64,000 nucleotides of DNA from Antilocapra americana. Taxonomy: Eukaryota; Chordata; Mammalia; Artiodactyla; Antilocapridae. The position numbers were made by a program, and so were the translations under genes. Location of the stretch: the NCBI GenBank assembly GCA_007570785.1, contig ML662442.1:61604217-61668216 (forward strand), in the 5' to 3' direction. How positions within the stretch are numbered: position 1 is the first letter of the stretch; each line of letters begins with the position of its first letter. The notes under the pieces were generated by a model. That model ran no database searches. It was given only the letters and a program-made list of their open reading frames with translations, and was not told where the DNA came from. Of this stretch, positions 24,484 to 37,265 are shown piece after piece.

Positions 24484-24672
24484 CCAGGGACTGTAGCTTG
24501 TCAGATTCCTCGGTCCATGGAACTTTCGAGGCAAGAATACTGGAGTGAGTTGCCTCCAGTATACATTTTCTGCTTCAGGGGATCTTCTCCACCCAGGGAT
24601 CGAACCCAGGTCGCCTGTGGCTCCTGCACTGGCAGGTGGATTCTTTATGAACTCAGCCACCTGGGAAGTCCC
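24484..24672 (-). repeat. Bov-tA SINE
   Basis: Reverse-oriented: 'gactgtagcttgtcagattc', 'cgaggcaagaatactggagt', 'cacccagggatcgaacccag' and 'cagccacctgggaagtccc'. An extra segment ('ctccagtatacattttctgc', about 24555-24575) lies between the body blocks. It sits 340 bp upstream of the PTPRK exon in transcript sense and is in the sense direction of that transcript. Confidence 0.85.
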
Positions 24673-25264
24673 AAAATATCCAAGTTTTACCGAATTTCTT
24701 GCTTTAAAAGAACACTTTGAAACTTGGTCATAATAGCAAACAAAACACTTAAATCTTTATACAGTCTAAAGTGCTTGTGGTCAGTAAAACATGCTTCCAT
24801 ACTTTATTTAGATTACCTTCATACACAATTATGACACAAAAGTGGGAAAAAACTGAATGAAGCAAAAACTGATCAGATTAGCCTACCATCATTCTCAGTA
24901 CTTCCACTTTATTTAATAACCTCTTTTTTTAAAAAAAATGGAGGTGGCCTTTCCCCTTTACATCAGTCATTTTTCCTGGCTTTATTTTCTGGGGCAATTT
25001 TATAGCAGAAGAAGAATAATTACTTTTGCATCTCAGCCTGCATACACAGGCACACACAATTCAATATTTTACTTATTCAATTCGAGAAAATCCGAACTGG
25101 CCTATATATCTAATCTTGAAGAAAAATGGATTAGAACTAATGAAAATCCAGCAGTGGATTTAATGAGAAAAACCAATAACCTCTCTCCTTTCAAGTAGCT
25201 TTTTTATTTAGTTTCCATGGGGATCCTCATGAAGAAACTCAGTGAATTCTCTGACCAAAAGTAG

Positions 25265-27310
25265 GTTCAGTTCAGCTCAATTCAGTCGCTCAGTCATTTC
25301 CAACTCTTTGCCACCACATGAACCACAGCACGCCAGGCCTCCCTGTCCATCACCAGCTCCTGGAGTCCACCCAAACCCATGTCTGTTGAGTCGGTGATGC
25401 CATCCAGCCATCTCATCCTCTGTCGTCCCCTTCTCCTCCTGCCCTCAATCTTTCCCAGCATCAGGGTCTTTGCCAATGAGTCACCTCTTCGCATCAGGTG
25501 GCCAAAGTACTGGAGTTTCAGCTTCAACATCAGTCCTTCCAATGAACACCCAAGACTGATCTCCTTTAGGATGGACTGATTGGATCTCCTTGTGGTCTAC
25601 TGGACTCTCAAGACTCTTCTCCAACACCACAATTCAAAGGCATCAGTTCTTCGGCACTCAGCTTTCTTTATAGTCCAACTCTCACATCCATACATGACTA
25701 CTGGAAAAACCATAGCCTTGACTAGACGGACCTTTATTGGCAAAGTAATGTTTCTGCTTTTTAATATGCTGTCTAGGTTGGTCATAACTTTCCTTCCAAG
25801 GAGCATCTTTTCATTTCATGGCTGCAATCACCATATGCAGTGATTTTGGAGCCCAGAAAAATAAAGTCAGCCACTGTTTCCACTGTTTACCCATCTATTT
25901 GCCATGATCTTAGTTTTCTGAATGTTGAGCTATAAGCCAATGTTTTTACTCTCCTCTTTCACTTTCATCAAGAGGCTCTTCAGTTCCTCTTCACTTTCTG
26001 CCATAAGGGTGGTGTCATCTGCATATCTGAGGTTATTGATGTTTCTCCCAGCACTCTTGATTCCAGCTCGTGATTCCTCCAGCCCAGAGTTTCTCATCAT
26101 GTACTCTACATATAAGTTAAATAAGTAGGGTGACAATATACAGCCTTGACATACTCCTTTACCTATTTGGAACAAGTATATTGTTCCATGTCCAGTTCTA
26201 ACTGTTGCTTCCTGACCTACATACAGGTTTCTCAAGAGGCAGGTCAGGTGGTCTGGTATTCCCATCTCTTTCAGAATGTTCCACAGTTTATTGTGATCCA
26301 CACAGTCAAGGCTTTGGCATAGTCAATAAAGCAGAAATAGAATTGAGTGCAGCACTTTCACAGCATCATCTTTCAGCATTTGAAATAGCTCAACTGTGGT
26401 CCACTGGAGAAGGGAACAGCAAACCACTTCAGTATTCTTGCCTTGAGAACCCCAAGAACAATATGAAAAGGCAAAAAGATAGGACACTGAAAGATGAACT
26501 CCCTAGGTCAGTAGGTGCCCAATATGCTACTGGAGATCAATGGAGAAATAACTCCAGAAAGAATGAAGGGATGGAGCCAAGGCAAAACCACCCAGTTGTG
26601 AATGGGACTGATGATAGAAGCAAGATTAGATGCTGTAAAGAGCAATATTGCATACAAGCCTGGAATGTTAGGTCCATGAATCAGGGCAAATTGAAAGTAG
26701 TCAAACAGGAGATGGCAAGAGTGAACATTAAACTAAGTTGGACTTAGTTTAATCAGTAAACTAAGACAGACTGGAATGGATGAATTTAACTCAGATGACC
26801 ATTATATCTACTACTGTGGGCAGGAATCCCTTAGAAAAAGTGGAGTACCCATCATAGTCAACAAAAGAGTCTGAAATGCAGTACTTGGATGCAATCTCAA
26901 ACACAATAGAATGATCTCTGTTTGTTTTCAAAGCAAACCATTCAATATCATGGTAATTCAAGTCTATGCCCCGACTAGTAACACCAAAGAAGCTGAAGTT
27001 GAACAGTTCTATGAAGACCTACAAGACCTTCTAGAATTAGCACCCAAAAAAGATGTCCTTTTTATGATAGGGGACTGGAATGCAAAAGTAGGAAGTCAAG
27101 AAACACGTGGAGTAACAGGCAAATTTGGCCTTGGAGTACAGAATGAAGCAGGGCAAAGGTTAATAGAGTTCTGCCAAGAGAACGCACTGGTCATAGCAAA
27201 CACCCTCTTCCAACAACACAAGAAGAGTCTACACATAGACATCACCAGATGGTAGACACCAAAATCAGATTGATTATATTCTTTGCAGCTCTATACAGTC
27301 AGCAAAAAAA
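25265..27310 (-). repeat. BovB with inverted 5' segment and internal deletion
   Basis: 25265-26396 is reverse-oriented BovB from its 3' end up into the reverse transcriptase; the minus-strand frame at 25930-26301 keeps GKGVCQGCILSP and the YADD catalytic box (RYADDTT). At 26340/26341 about 0.4 kb of the consensus is missing. At about 26396 the orientation flips: 26396-27310 is plus-oriented BovB from near the 5' end through the apurinic endonuclease domain. Frame 26911-27255 shows QVYAPTS, GDWNAKVG and LIEFCQENALV. The 5'-most part lies at the inner junction and the 3'-most part at the outer flank, the arrangement that twin priming gives. The frames are broken; no active element. Confidence 0.85.
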
Positions 27311-28363
27311 GCAGATTAGGGGGGCTGTTAAACTTCAGGCCTATAAATTCTCAGTAAATGAAAAATTCATTTCCCTCATCGAAAGTTTATCAATTTGAGA
27401 ATAAAAGTTATACTTCTTACCAATGACAGAGACAAGCCAGTGTTAATAGGCAAAAAAAGGCAAAATCAGAAAAGTTCAGATCACACTACAGCCTGAGCAA
27501 CCTTTATCAAAAGTGGAATATGATTTGAGTATCCTCAAATCACTCTTATGACCACATCAATCCTTTACAATAACAAAACTTCAACAGGTTGAAGTCTTAA
27601 TACTGTCATTTAAATATCCCTAAAATAGCCTTTATATAAATGCTCTCATGAAAAATGATATACTTTTTAATTAAAAATTAATCAATGAAAAGAGGTTGTT
27701 AGGAAATGAATCTTTTCATAGCATTGGGAAAGTTTGTCTCAAAATATAATTTGCTATCATGACCCTAAAATGACTTACTGCTTTGCAACACATACCTTCA
27801 GGGCCTTCACTGCCCATTATAATAGTATGAGTGACTTCCATATATAAATTTAAACTACCAGTGGAACCTACAGTGGCACATTTAGAAGACAAATGGCCTT
27901 AATTGCTGTCCTTCATGGCCACTGTTAATTTTAGCCTCCAGGACTCTTATTAGCAGTAACAACCAAGAGTAGCTATACAAAATAAGTGGGTCAACCCCTG
28001 TTATTTGTTGCACATCACTGCCATATTAGTGAAGAATCTTAGGAAAAGTTCCTGGTCCATCTGATTGAGTGATAAAAGAATTTTTTAAGACAATTTTTTT
28101 ATTTTGTAATTTACAATAAGTTATAATCTAAGAGGTACAATATATCTATGTACCACATGTGTAGCATAGGAATTAATCTTTGGTAAAAGATATTTATGAA
28201 TTTTTTTGTAAAGAATTTTGAAATTCAAGGTTAAGAACTAATACAGTATACTGGACTAGATGATAAGAAATACCAAAAATACTATTTCTGGCCTGATGAA
28301 TGGAATAGACAGACATGAGTGGGAAAGTGTATATATAAAATACAGCATGTTAAAAAGGATCAT

Positions 28364-28561
28364 GGGTTTCCCTGGAGGCCCGGTGGTAAAGAATCCACCT
28401 GTCAATACAGGAGATGCAGGTTCAATTCTTGGGTGAGGAAGATTCCCTGGAGAAAGGAACGGCAACCCACTCCAGAATTCTTGACTGGGAACTCTCATGG
28501 ACAGAGGAGACTAGTAGGCTAAAGTCCATGGGGTCGCAAAAGAGTTGGCCATGACAGCAAC

Positions 28562-28590
<29 letters not shown>
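28364..28590 (+). repeat. Bov-tA SINE with (AAC)n tail
   Basis: A full sense Bov-tA ('ggtggtaaagaatccacctg', 'aacggcaacccactccagaa', 'catggggtcgcaaaagagtt') ends in nine or so AAC repeats (28564-28592). Target duplication: 'aaaggatcat' (28354-28363) and 'aagggatcat' (28591-28600). Confidence 0.9.
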
Positions 28591-28592
<2 letters not shown>

Positions 28593-29857
28593 GGGATCAT
28601 CATCATATGACCAAAGCCACAAAGAACACAAATGACAAATGAATTGGCTACCTATACCTCAGTTGGTTTTGGAAAGCTTCGTGGAATTAGGCCTATAAAA
28701 ATGAGTCAGGATGTGCCAGGCCAGAATGAAAGTGGGACTGAAATTAGAGAAAAAGCAAAAGCAAACGCATAACAAATCTAAAGAAACACAAGATGCTGAG
28801 GAATCTCAATTCTGTGTAATGAGAATGAAGAGTATACAAGGGACAAAAAAAGAATCAAACTAAATCTAAGATTTTTAGATACTGTAAAACATTTGGGTTT
28901 TAGTCTGTCATTGTATGAAGTCATTAAAGGGTTTTATCCAGGATTATGATCCAATTCAAGGCATGTTAATAATAATGAAAACAACAATAACACTCCAGAA
29001 GCTATGGTAAGTTTAAAGTGTAATGCAGAAAATGGAAGTAGATAACTTAGTTCAACCTTACAACAGATAGCGCGTAATATAACTAGAGCTAATTCTACTT
29101 TGCAAAACCTTAGTTTACCTTTAAGGCTCACTAGACTAAAAACAAAGTCTTGTTTAATACATAATCTTATACACACATGTTCCTCTGTTCAAGACATTTT
29201 TATATATAGTATTATGGCCTATTTAAAAGAGAAATCTTAGCAAGGCTCTAATTGATAAATAAAAACCTAACTTACAAATTCAAAGCTTCACTGAGCTAGA
29301 CAAAAGGAGGCAATACTGAAATGATGTTCAGGAAATTTATTTAGGCAGAGAGGATGAAAAATGAACAAGGAATCACCTTACATTTTCAGTTTTTGTGTTT
29401 GCTGCTGGTGACAGGACTACAAGTAGAAACAAAATCATTTCAGTGAAATGACAATCACAAGTTCCTCGACCCTCAGAGGAAAATTACTTCTGAAGAGCCA
29501 TTTCACAGATTGCTAATTCCTCTATGCCAGTCAGCCAGCTAAGGTACAGATCTGTTTCACAATGACCTGCTTCTACTAGGACAACCCATTTGTGGAGCAT
29601 TGCAAGCTGTTCATCTGGAAATAAAAATCAAGCTAATCTAGACTTGCCTAAATTTCTTTCCATTCCCACTGAAAGGATGTGCACTAAAAACATTAGATAC
29701 AAAAATACAAAAAATTAAAATATTCCTATCTCAAAAATTGTATTGCCTAAACATCTAGCATTTAGAGAGTTCTTGAGTGTTTATTTAAATAGATGGTGAT
29801 GGCTCTATGAGACAGTATGGAAACAGAGACCCCTTCCGTGAAATCATAAAAGAATGA

Positions 29858-30082
29858 AAGTGTGTGAGCTAAGTCGCTTCAGTCATGTCCGATTCTGTGT
29901 GACCCCATGGACTGTAGCCTGCCAGGCTTCTCTGTCCATGGGATTCTCCAAGCAAGAACACTGGAGTGGGTTGCCATGTCCTCCTCCAGGGGATCTTCCT
30001 GACTTAAGGATCAAACCCGCATGTCCTATGTCTCCTGCATTGGCAGGCAGGTTCTTTACCACTAGTGCCAACTGGGAAGCCC
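29858..30082 (-). repeat. Bov-tA SINE with perfect target duplication
   Basis: Reverse-oriented full copy flanked by perfect 10-bp direct repeats 'aaaagaatga' at 29848-29857 and 30083-30092. Internal blocks: 'agtcgcttcagtcatgtccg', 'ccatgggattctccaagcaa' and 'gcattggcaggcaggttctt'. Confidence 0.92.
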
Positions 30083-30590
30083 AAAAGAATGAATATTAAA
30101 GTCAAATACTTTCTGATATCAAAACTTTCCATAAAACCCAGGGTCAGGTTAATTTAGAAGCAAGTTGAATTGGAGAAAAATAAAAAGTCAGTAACCCCTT
30201 GGACAACTCTGACCATTTTATGGAGGACATTTTCAAAAGCCATTGTACTATGACCTTCCACATTCACCCCTCCAAAGCATCTGTGAAGTCTTAATTTTCT
30301 GACTTAAGTAAATAGCAAGAAGCATACAGAATTATATGTCATGGTTCTTTACTATTTGTAAAGAAAAAGTCTCATTTAGCTAAAGATAGAGGCCATTTTG
30401 GTTTTTATTTTCTTAAATTGGAATACACAGGGTTCCGAAAAGAAGAAAGTTCTAGACAAAATATGTTGGCAAAATGCAATATTCTAAATATTGTTGTTTA
30501 TGACCCTCAAAAATGAACAAACTAATGTTTTCCAATTGCGAATTAAACTGTGATACACAAATTTGCTCATGTAAGGGACCAACAACTTTG

Positions 30591-30656
30591 AAATAATCAA
30601 CCCTCCATTAAGAAATAATCTATCCTCCATTAAGAAATAATCTATCCTCCAAAAAA
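30591..30656 (+). repeat. 22-bp minisatellite, three copies
   Basis: Units start at 30591, 30613 and 30635. Each reads 'aaataatctatcctcca' plus 'ttaag', with minor changes in the first unit and a degraded tail in the third. Confidence 0.85.
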
Positions 30657-31705
30657 AGTACAATATTTGTCACATTAGGTCACATGCAATACTGAATCAA
30701 ACTAACTTTGAATAGATCATCTCTATTTATGTTAATCAGAACCATAATATATTTTTACTGGTATAAGCCCCAAAATTCATTACATAGAAGCCAATACGTT
30801 TCACAGAAAAAAAAAAAAATCAGAAGTACAGAAAAGTAACTAGTTACTGAATATCTTAAATGTAATTCCATTTATAATTTGAGGAAACATTGTCTATTTC
30901 CAGAAAAACAGATTATTGGAAAAGTGTAAAAACTGATGCTTTTAAATAAAGTTCATAGTTCCTCTGAAATCTACTGGGATATCTCAATAGATCGTTTTTC
31001 CCTTTCAACTTCTTGGAATACTGAAGGTACAAAATAAGAATCGACACATCATAATCAATGTTTAGGAAGTTTATCTCCAATCTAAGGGTAAGGAATGCTT
31101 ATTCTCAATTTAAGTACAGAAATACCAAATAGATGTAAAGGATGAATATCTTTGAGCTCGTAAGTATGAGTCACTTATACTTAACACATTGCTCTGGTTC
31201 AATAACAAAGAGGATCTAATGAAGAAAAATAAGAGAATTTATGAAAAAAGGTTAAAGGTAATAACTTTGGATCCAGAAAAACACATATTTTGCCCTGTTA
31301 GTAACTAATTAGTATAAGAAAATATTATTTCAGCCTAGCTCCTCCATAAAGGAAAAGGAACTTGAAATACATTTATGGAAATTCAAACCCATCATTTATT
31401 GATAGATATAAATGACTCTTAATGATGAGTGAAGAGCTCATTTCAAATACACCCATAAATTATCTAATTGTTCATCTCTAGATTACCACTTCAAGCCAAG
31501 AATATATGCATAATATATATAATCCAAGATTATTTAGCTAGTAAGACTTTTATTCAAATTGTCTGTTTTGAAGCAAATGCTATACTCCAACTAGTCAAAT
31601 AATCTTCCTTTAATAAGACTAAATTAGCCAGAATAGAAAAATAAGTCCAATTTTTACTTCCCTCCATCTTTACAGAGAAGCAATATTAAAATCTCCTCAA
31701 CTTCA

Positions 31706-31911
31706 GGGCTTCCCAGTGGCACAGTGGTAAAGAATCTGCCTGCCAACGCAGGAGACGCAAGAGACATGGGTTCTACCCCTGGGTCAAGAAGATCCCCTGG
31801 AGAAGGAAATGGCGACCCACTGCACTAGTCTTGCCTGAAAAAGTCCCAAGGTCAGAGGACCCTGGCAGGCTATACTCTATGACATCGCAGAGCTGGACAC
31901 ACACACACACA
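31706..31911 (+). repeat. Bov-tA SINE with short CA tail
   Basis: Sense copy: 'cagtggtaaagaatctgcct', 'gggttctacccctgggtcaa', 'gaaatggcgacccactgcac' and 'ggacacacacacacacaa'. The CA tail replaces the usual end. Confidence 0.85.
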
Positions 31912-32540
31912 AGGAACTTAACAAATTGGCACATACTGTCACTGATGTGGTAGAAGAAAGAGACAGCGTTTCTAGATGAAGCATGCAGAGATGGCTGAGC
32001 ACATACACAGCTTTGCTATTTTATTTGAGTTTCAATTTCCTTCCCAATAAAATCAAAATAATAATAGTTACAGTACAGTTGTATGAGGATTAGTGATAAT
32101 ACATGTAAACCCCCTAACACCAACAAGTTTTTTTAACAGCACCCTTATTTTTTTATTAACAATGTATTCTGTATATATGCTATACAGAGGCAAATTCATG
32201 CACATATTAAATAGCAGAAGAAAGAAACTTATGGTTTCTATACAGTTTACCCAGAAAGACTAAAGAGAGTCCCCATAAAGAAAATATTATATTACCATAA
32301 CCAGTTTTCTCTGAATAGTCATCAGATATGTTTTCAGTAAGGAAATAACCTTCCTTTAGATCAAGGCAGCAAACTTTATCTATCAAAAGCCAATTAATAA
32401 ATATTTTAGGTTATGCAGGCCATATCATTTCTGTCACAACTACATAGCTGTTGTCACTGCAGGAACAAGTAGCCAGAGAGAATACCTAACAAATGAGTAC
32501 AGCTGTATTCAAATAAAACTTTTATTACAAAAACAGGTGG

Positions 32541-32706
32541 CAGGATTTCTCTGATGGTCCAGTAAAGACTTTGTGCTTCCACTGCAGGGGGCACAGGTTC
32601 AATCCATGGCAGAGGAACTAAGAATACACATGCCAAAAGAAGCAGCCAAAAGAAAATTTTTTTTCTTAATTAAAATAAAAAGAAAAAAAGCTAAAAAAAA
32701 AAAAAA
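32541..32706 (+). repeat. CHR-type tRNA-derived SINE
   Basis: Sense orientation: 'ggatttctctgatggtccag', 'ctgcagggggcacaggttca', 'aggaactaagaatacacatg' and 'agcagccaaaagaaaa', then an A-rich tail to about 32706. It lacks the central region of longer CHR copies. Confidence 0.65.
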
Positions 32707-33111
32707 ACAGTTGGCTCCATGGATTTGACCTACACGCCATAGTTTATCAACACCTAGATTAGATCACTCTGATCTTAAGTATTCTTGAAAATTACAGGTA
32801 GTACACAATCTGGTTAAAAGCTTTCAACCAAGGATCTTTGATTTCTCCTCCAAAGACCTGCTCACCTCATATGATCTGATTTTTTTCGCTTATACCAAAT
32901 AGGCAGCAGCCAAGAAACCGAAGCTGGAAATGGGGTCTGAATGACAGAACTATGTCTAAAAGCAAAGCAGACTGTCTGGCTAGACAGTGGTTTAAATCAG
33001 AAAGTGAGAATATGCAAGAGCTGAAAACACTTTCAAGGTCCTTTCTGGGCTTCAAGGTTTTAAGACGACAAAGGGAAATATATTTTACATTATGACCCAT
33101 CATACACATGC

Positions 33112-33252
33112 ATGCTGCTGCTCCTGCTGCCAAGTCGCTTCAGTCGTGTCCGACTCTGTGCGACCCCATAGACGGCAGCCTCCAAGGCCCCCCACTCCAT
33201 CCCCAGGATTCTCCAAGCAAGAACACTGGAGTGGATGCAAATTCTCCAATGC
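33112..33252 (-). repeat. Bov-A2-type SINE monomer
   Basis: Reverse-oriented: 'ccaagtcgcttcagtcgtgt', 'gcgaccccatagacggcagc', 'caagcaagaacactggagtg' and 'tctccaatgcatg'. The low divergence suggests a younger copy. Confidence 0.85.
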
Positions 33253-34028
33253 ATGCAAATATTTAAACACATAATGTGTGAGAACCCAAATACATTTATT
33301 CACTCAATCATTTGTTATCTCCTCCTATGGATCACTGGTCTGGTGGTTTTTCTATAAATGAAATAAAATTAAAAGTAACTGTGTGAATCAAGGAAGTAGA
33401 TAAAAGAAAACAGGATTGCAATCCTCTGTCTCAAACATACCCAAGCACATGTCCATTGTGGGAGGGTACCCAGAAGTCAGATGTGCATAATCCAAGTCTT
33501 CATTCATAATTTTTAGGTCTCAGATACAAGGTGAAGTTTCAAAAATAAGCCTTGGAGACCTGGGCAGCCCTGACAGTACATATGTGACTTCATCCAACCT
33601 CATTATGGAGCTAATAGAGGATTACATGCCAAACAGCCATAGAAATGATTTCACAGATGAAAAGAGCTTTATTAAAATGCAAAACGAACATATTCATGAA
33701 AAGTACCTCTTAGTAGAGAAAAATAAAATTGCCCAGGTTTACAAACCAAGTAAATATCAGATCAGGATTTGAACCCAGGTACTATACAGGTTCTTTATTC
33801 TCAACCATGAAAATAAATGGATCCTCAAAACGAAGTGTCATCAGGTATTTTCAGCACAACCTCAAGCCATTACTCAACAAAGAGAGCAGTACCTACCCCT
33901 CCTACCCATGTAATGGTGTGGGGGTGCTGCAACCTTTATGGATAAAATGTAGTAAACTTTGAACCACATTACATATCAAAGTCTCTTAGGCTTGATGCTA
34001 GCAATAGGAAAGATTCCTTATTAGTGGT

Positions 34029-34312
34029 AGTTGCTCAGTGGTGTCCTCTGTCCATGGAATTCTCCAGGCACGAATACTGGAGTGGGTAGCCTTTCCCTTC
34101 TCCAGGTGATCTTCCCAGCCCAGGGATCAAACCCAGGTCTCCCACATTGCAGGCGGATTCATTACCAGCTGAGCCACAAGGGAGGCCCAACAATACTGGA
34201 GTAGGTAGCCTATCTGTTCCCTAGTAGATAGATTTTTCTGACCCAAGAACTGAACGGAGGTCTCCTGCATTGCAGGCGGATTCTTTACCAAATGAGTTAT
34301 CAGAGAAGTCTG
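34029..34312 (-). repeat. Two Bov-tA SINE pieces in tandem
   Basis: The first copy (34029-34188) ends 'gagccacaagggaggccc'. A second tRNA-head portion (34189-34312) follows directly with 'gcattgcaggcggattcttt' and 'atgagttatcagagaagtc'. Both are reverse-oriented. Confidence 0.8.
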
Positions 34313-36547
34313 ATTAACTAGTAACTTCAGCAAAGAATTTTAATCCAATACAGCGACTGAAGGCTGAGAATGTATATATTATTCTATCACTCTTGCTTGG
34401 CAACCTTCACTTTCATCTCATCTTCCCTAAAACATGTATAAACAAGTGACTTTTCTTCTTTAAAAACATTAAAATAAATCAAAAGCAATTTGTTCTGGCA
34501 ATTTTTGCAGTAGCCCTTACGGGAATTCTAGGGTAAGAAACCAGGTGTTTTTGCAAATCCTATTAATGTATTTACCCAAGTTCCTTCTCCTATTTTTTAT
34601 CCAGTAAAAATTTTTCTATCCCAGTAAAATCTCATCTTTTTTTGTTTAGTGTTAGATACACAATCTAGAGAAACTCAGTGAACAAAGTAATAGAGAGTAA
34701 ATGTACTGAAAAATACAATTCACAACTGAAGCCACAGTTACACTTTGGTAAAATTGGAAACCATCCAGGCTCACATTTAAACATTTCTTTGTTTTGTTTC
34801 TCATGGAGGGATTCCTGGTGGGCTACACTTCACCCATATCAGACACATTCTGGCTTATTTCAGCAGTGGCTCCTGATTCAGCTCAAGCATGATGGGTGAT
34901 GGATCATTTTTCATTTATGAAGGGAGTTCTGCAAAATGCTGAAGCCATGTAAAACAGAATTCCAAAACCCAACCTTCTAGAGGACAGGCAAAGATTTGCC
35001 TTATAGCCTTGAATTTAAATTTTTTTATCATATTGGCAAAGGAATCTTAAATATTCTCAGTTGAAGAAGTTTAACAATTCAGTTGTGTAAGTGGAAATAA
35101 ACTTTGAAGAAAAAATAACCAACTAATTTAGTAATTAAAATGCATCCTAAAAGTAAAACGAAAAATTTCTTTCTTTCATTAATATGAAGCCCTTTAACTA
35201 CTAAAATGTTTCTAGACTTGGTGTAATAGAGAAGTTGTACAAGTGAATGTTGGATTTTCCATCATTCTTAAAACATTCTAAGGAGTAAGGACTTCTGGTT
35301 CTTTATGCCATTTCCTTTATTTAGAATTTTTAAAAAGCTGGATATCATCATTTCAGTCAGTATGTTAATTACTGATTTCAGATGTATTAATCAGTTCTCT
35401 CGTTCTAAGCATCATATAAACAGTCAGTCTGGCCTCTTACCAGGTCCCCAGCAAACAAGCCACTCACCTTAACACAAGCAATCCTTATATTAATACTGAA
35501 TGATGTTAAAAGACTCTGTTGTCAGAGATCTCTGCCCCTTTCCCATAAAGGAAGCAATCTGGGCTTTAAGCAATGTTTTGCTGAGACTTTTACTAGCCTT
35601 TAAATGCATCAACTTCTGAACAAGTCACTGTGAGGCCTGTATTACAATGAATTTCTCTGCTCAAATTTTCTTTCTCAGGACTGCATATGGTAACCATTTA
35701 AAGGAATCACCACATAGAGTAAAGATCTCTCAACCAGCAAAAACCAATGCTCAACACAGACATTCAAGTGACGTGTAAGTCAATAGTCACTCTAACCTAA
35801 TGAAAAGAGTCATAATTGGGAGAATGATGAATAAGGGTTTTACACAGGGCTTTACCAAGTGAGATTCAGGTCTGCCTTTATCCTTATTCTCTCATTTCAA
35901 ATAAAAAAAAAAAAAGCCAATTTGGCATCTACTTCCACCTACTACATAGGAATATTGCGCCAATTAATTTTGAAAATCTCTCCACAATATCCTGTGACTA
36001 GTAAAGCCACATGCTATACACATTTAAGGCATGATTAAATTAGGGTTTTAGTAAGGAAAACATCTGAGATCCCTATTATTGTTTTATATTTACAGGATAC
36101 TTTTAAAGTAACATGACCAAACTTTGAAGGATTAGAAAAGAGACAAGCTTACAATATCCTATCATTGTGGGCCTTTGTAAAAAAGATAAAGCAGCTTATA
36201 TGATAAAAAAAATTCAGTTACATGTCAAAAATTCATGCCACCACTGATTCTACTCCCTAGTAGAAATTCTAAAATGTAAACTACCACAATTCAACTATTC
36301 TTACATAATAAAAATATTTTAAAGATATTGACTGCCTATATTAGAATTCCAGATGAAATTCAAAAATATAAAAAAATGCTTCAGTACAGAAAGGAGGTCT
36401 GGACCTGGAAGAATACTTTCATACAGTGAAGTTAATCTTTGTTGCAAACTACATTTGTATTAGAGGCTCTTGGATTCCAAGAATAGTAGGTATTAAAATA
36501 TCTACAGATCTGAAATATCCTTGTCTCATCAAATTCACATGATTGAC

Positions 36548-36698
36548 GCCAGCCCAGGACGGATGCTCGGGGCTGCTGCACCGAGATTTCCCAGGGGGAG
36601 GGAGTCGGGAGGGAGGTGGGAGGGGGGTTCTGGAGGGGGAGCATATGTACACCCATGGCGATATCATGTCATTGTATGGCAAAACCAATAAAAAAAAA
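36548..36698 (+). repeat. Short truncated L1 3' end with perfect target duplication
   Basis: This 151-bp insert resembles the ruminant L1 terminus: 'ggatgctcggggctgctgca', a G-rich 'gggagggaggtgggaggggg' block, 'catatgtacacccatggcga', 'gtatggcaaaaccaataaaa' and an A-tail. It is flanked by perfect 16-bp repeats 'aattcacatgattgac' (36532-36547 and 36699-36714). The family assignment is from memory. Confidence 0.75.
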
Positions 36699-37265
36699 AA
36701 TTCACATGATTGACTGAAGCATTATATCTCATTTACTTAACATATTTAATTTTCCCTCCAGTTTTTGCTCTCAAATGTAATGACCAACTTTAAACCCATT
36801 GAACTACAAAGTTTACAGATAAAAGGCAAACACACTTCTTCAGAATGAACCATTAAAAGCCTGGAAAATTTTTATTTTCAAATATGAGGGAGTGAAGAGC
36901 TGGCATACAGATTTGAATAATAGATTAAAAGCAGTGACAGTATGGAGATAGCATCTGAAGTCTCATATCTGCTGTGCAGGAGGACAGCTTTACTGCCTCA
37001 CTTCTCACCTCAAGCCGTAGCTTGTATTTTGAAACTGTCAAAGCTCTAAAAATTTATAAAATAAAAGACATTATTACAATGTAAAGCTGACAAGGACATG
37101 GTTATCCTAGCAAATAATTCATAAAAATAAATTGCCCCTAATTAATGTCTCAGTAAACTTAAGAAAAGTTTGCCATCCTCACTATTTGAGTAAAGGTAAA
37201 TTGCAACAAAAGTGAGAATTTTTTCTCCATATCATTTGCAAAATCTTAAAGGATTAATAATACTT

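Noticed and set aside
26205..26747. 180-codon plus-strand frame
   Set aside because: It crosses the orientation switch in the rearranged BovB; the first part is antisense RT and the second part is N-terminal BovB sequence.
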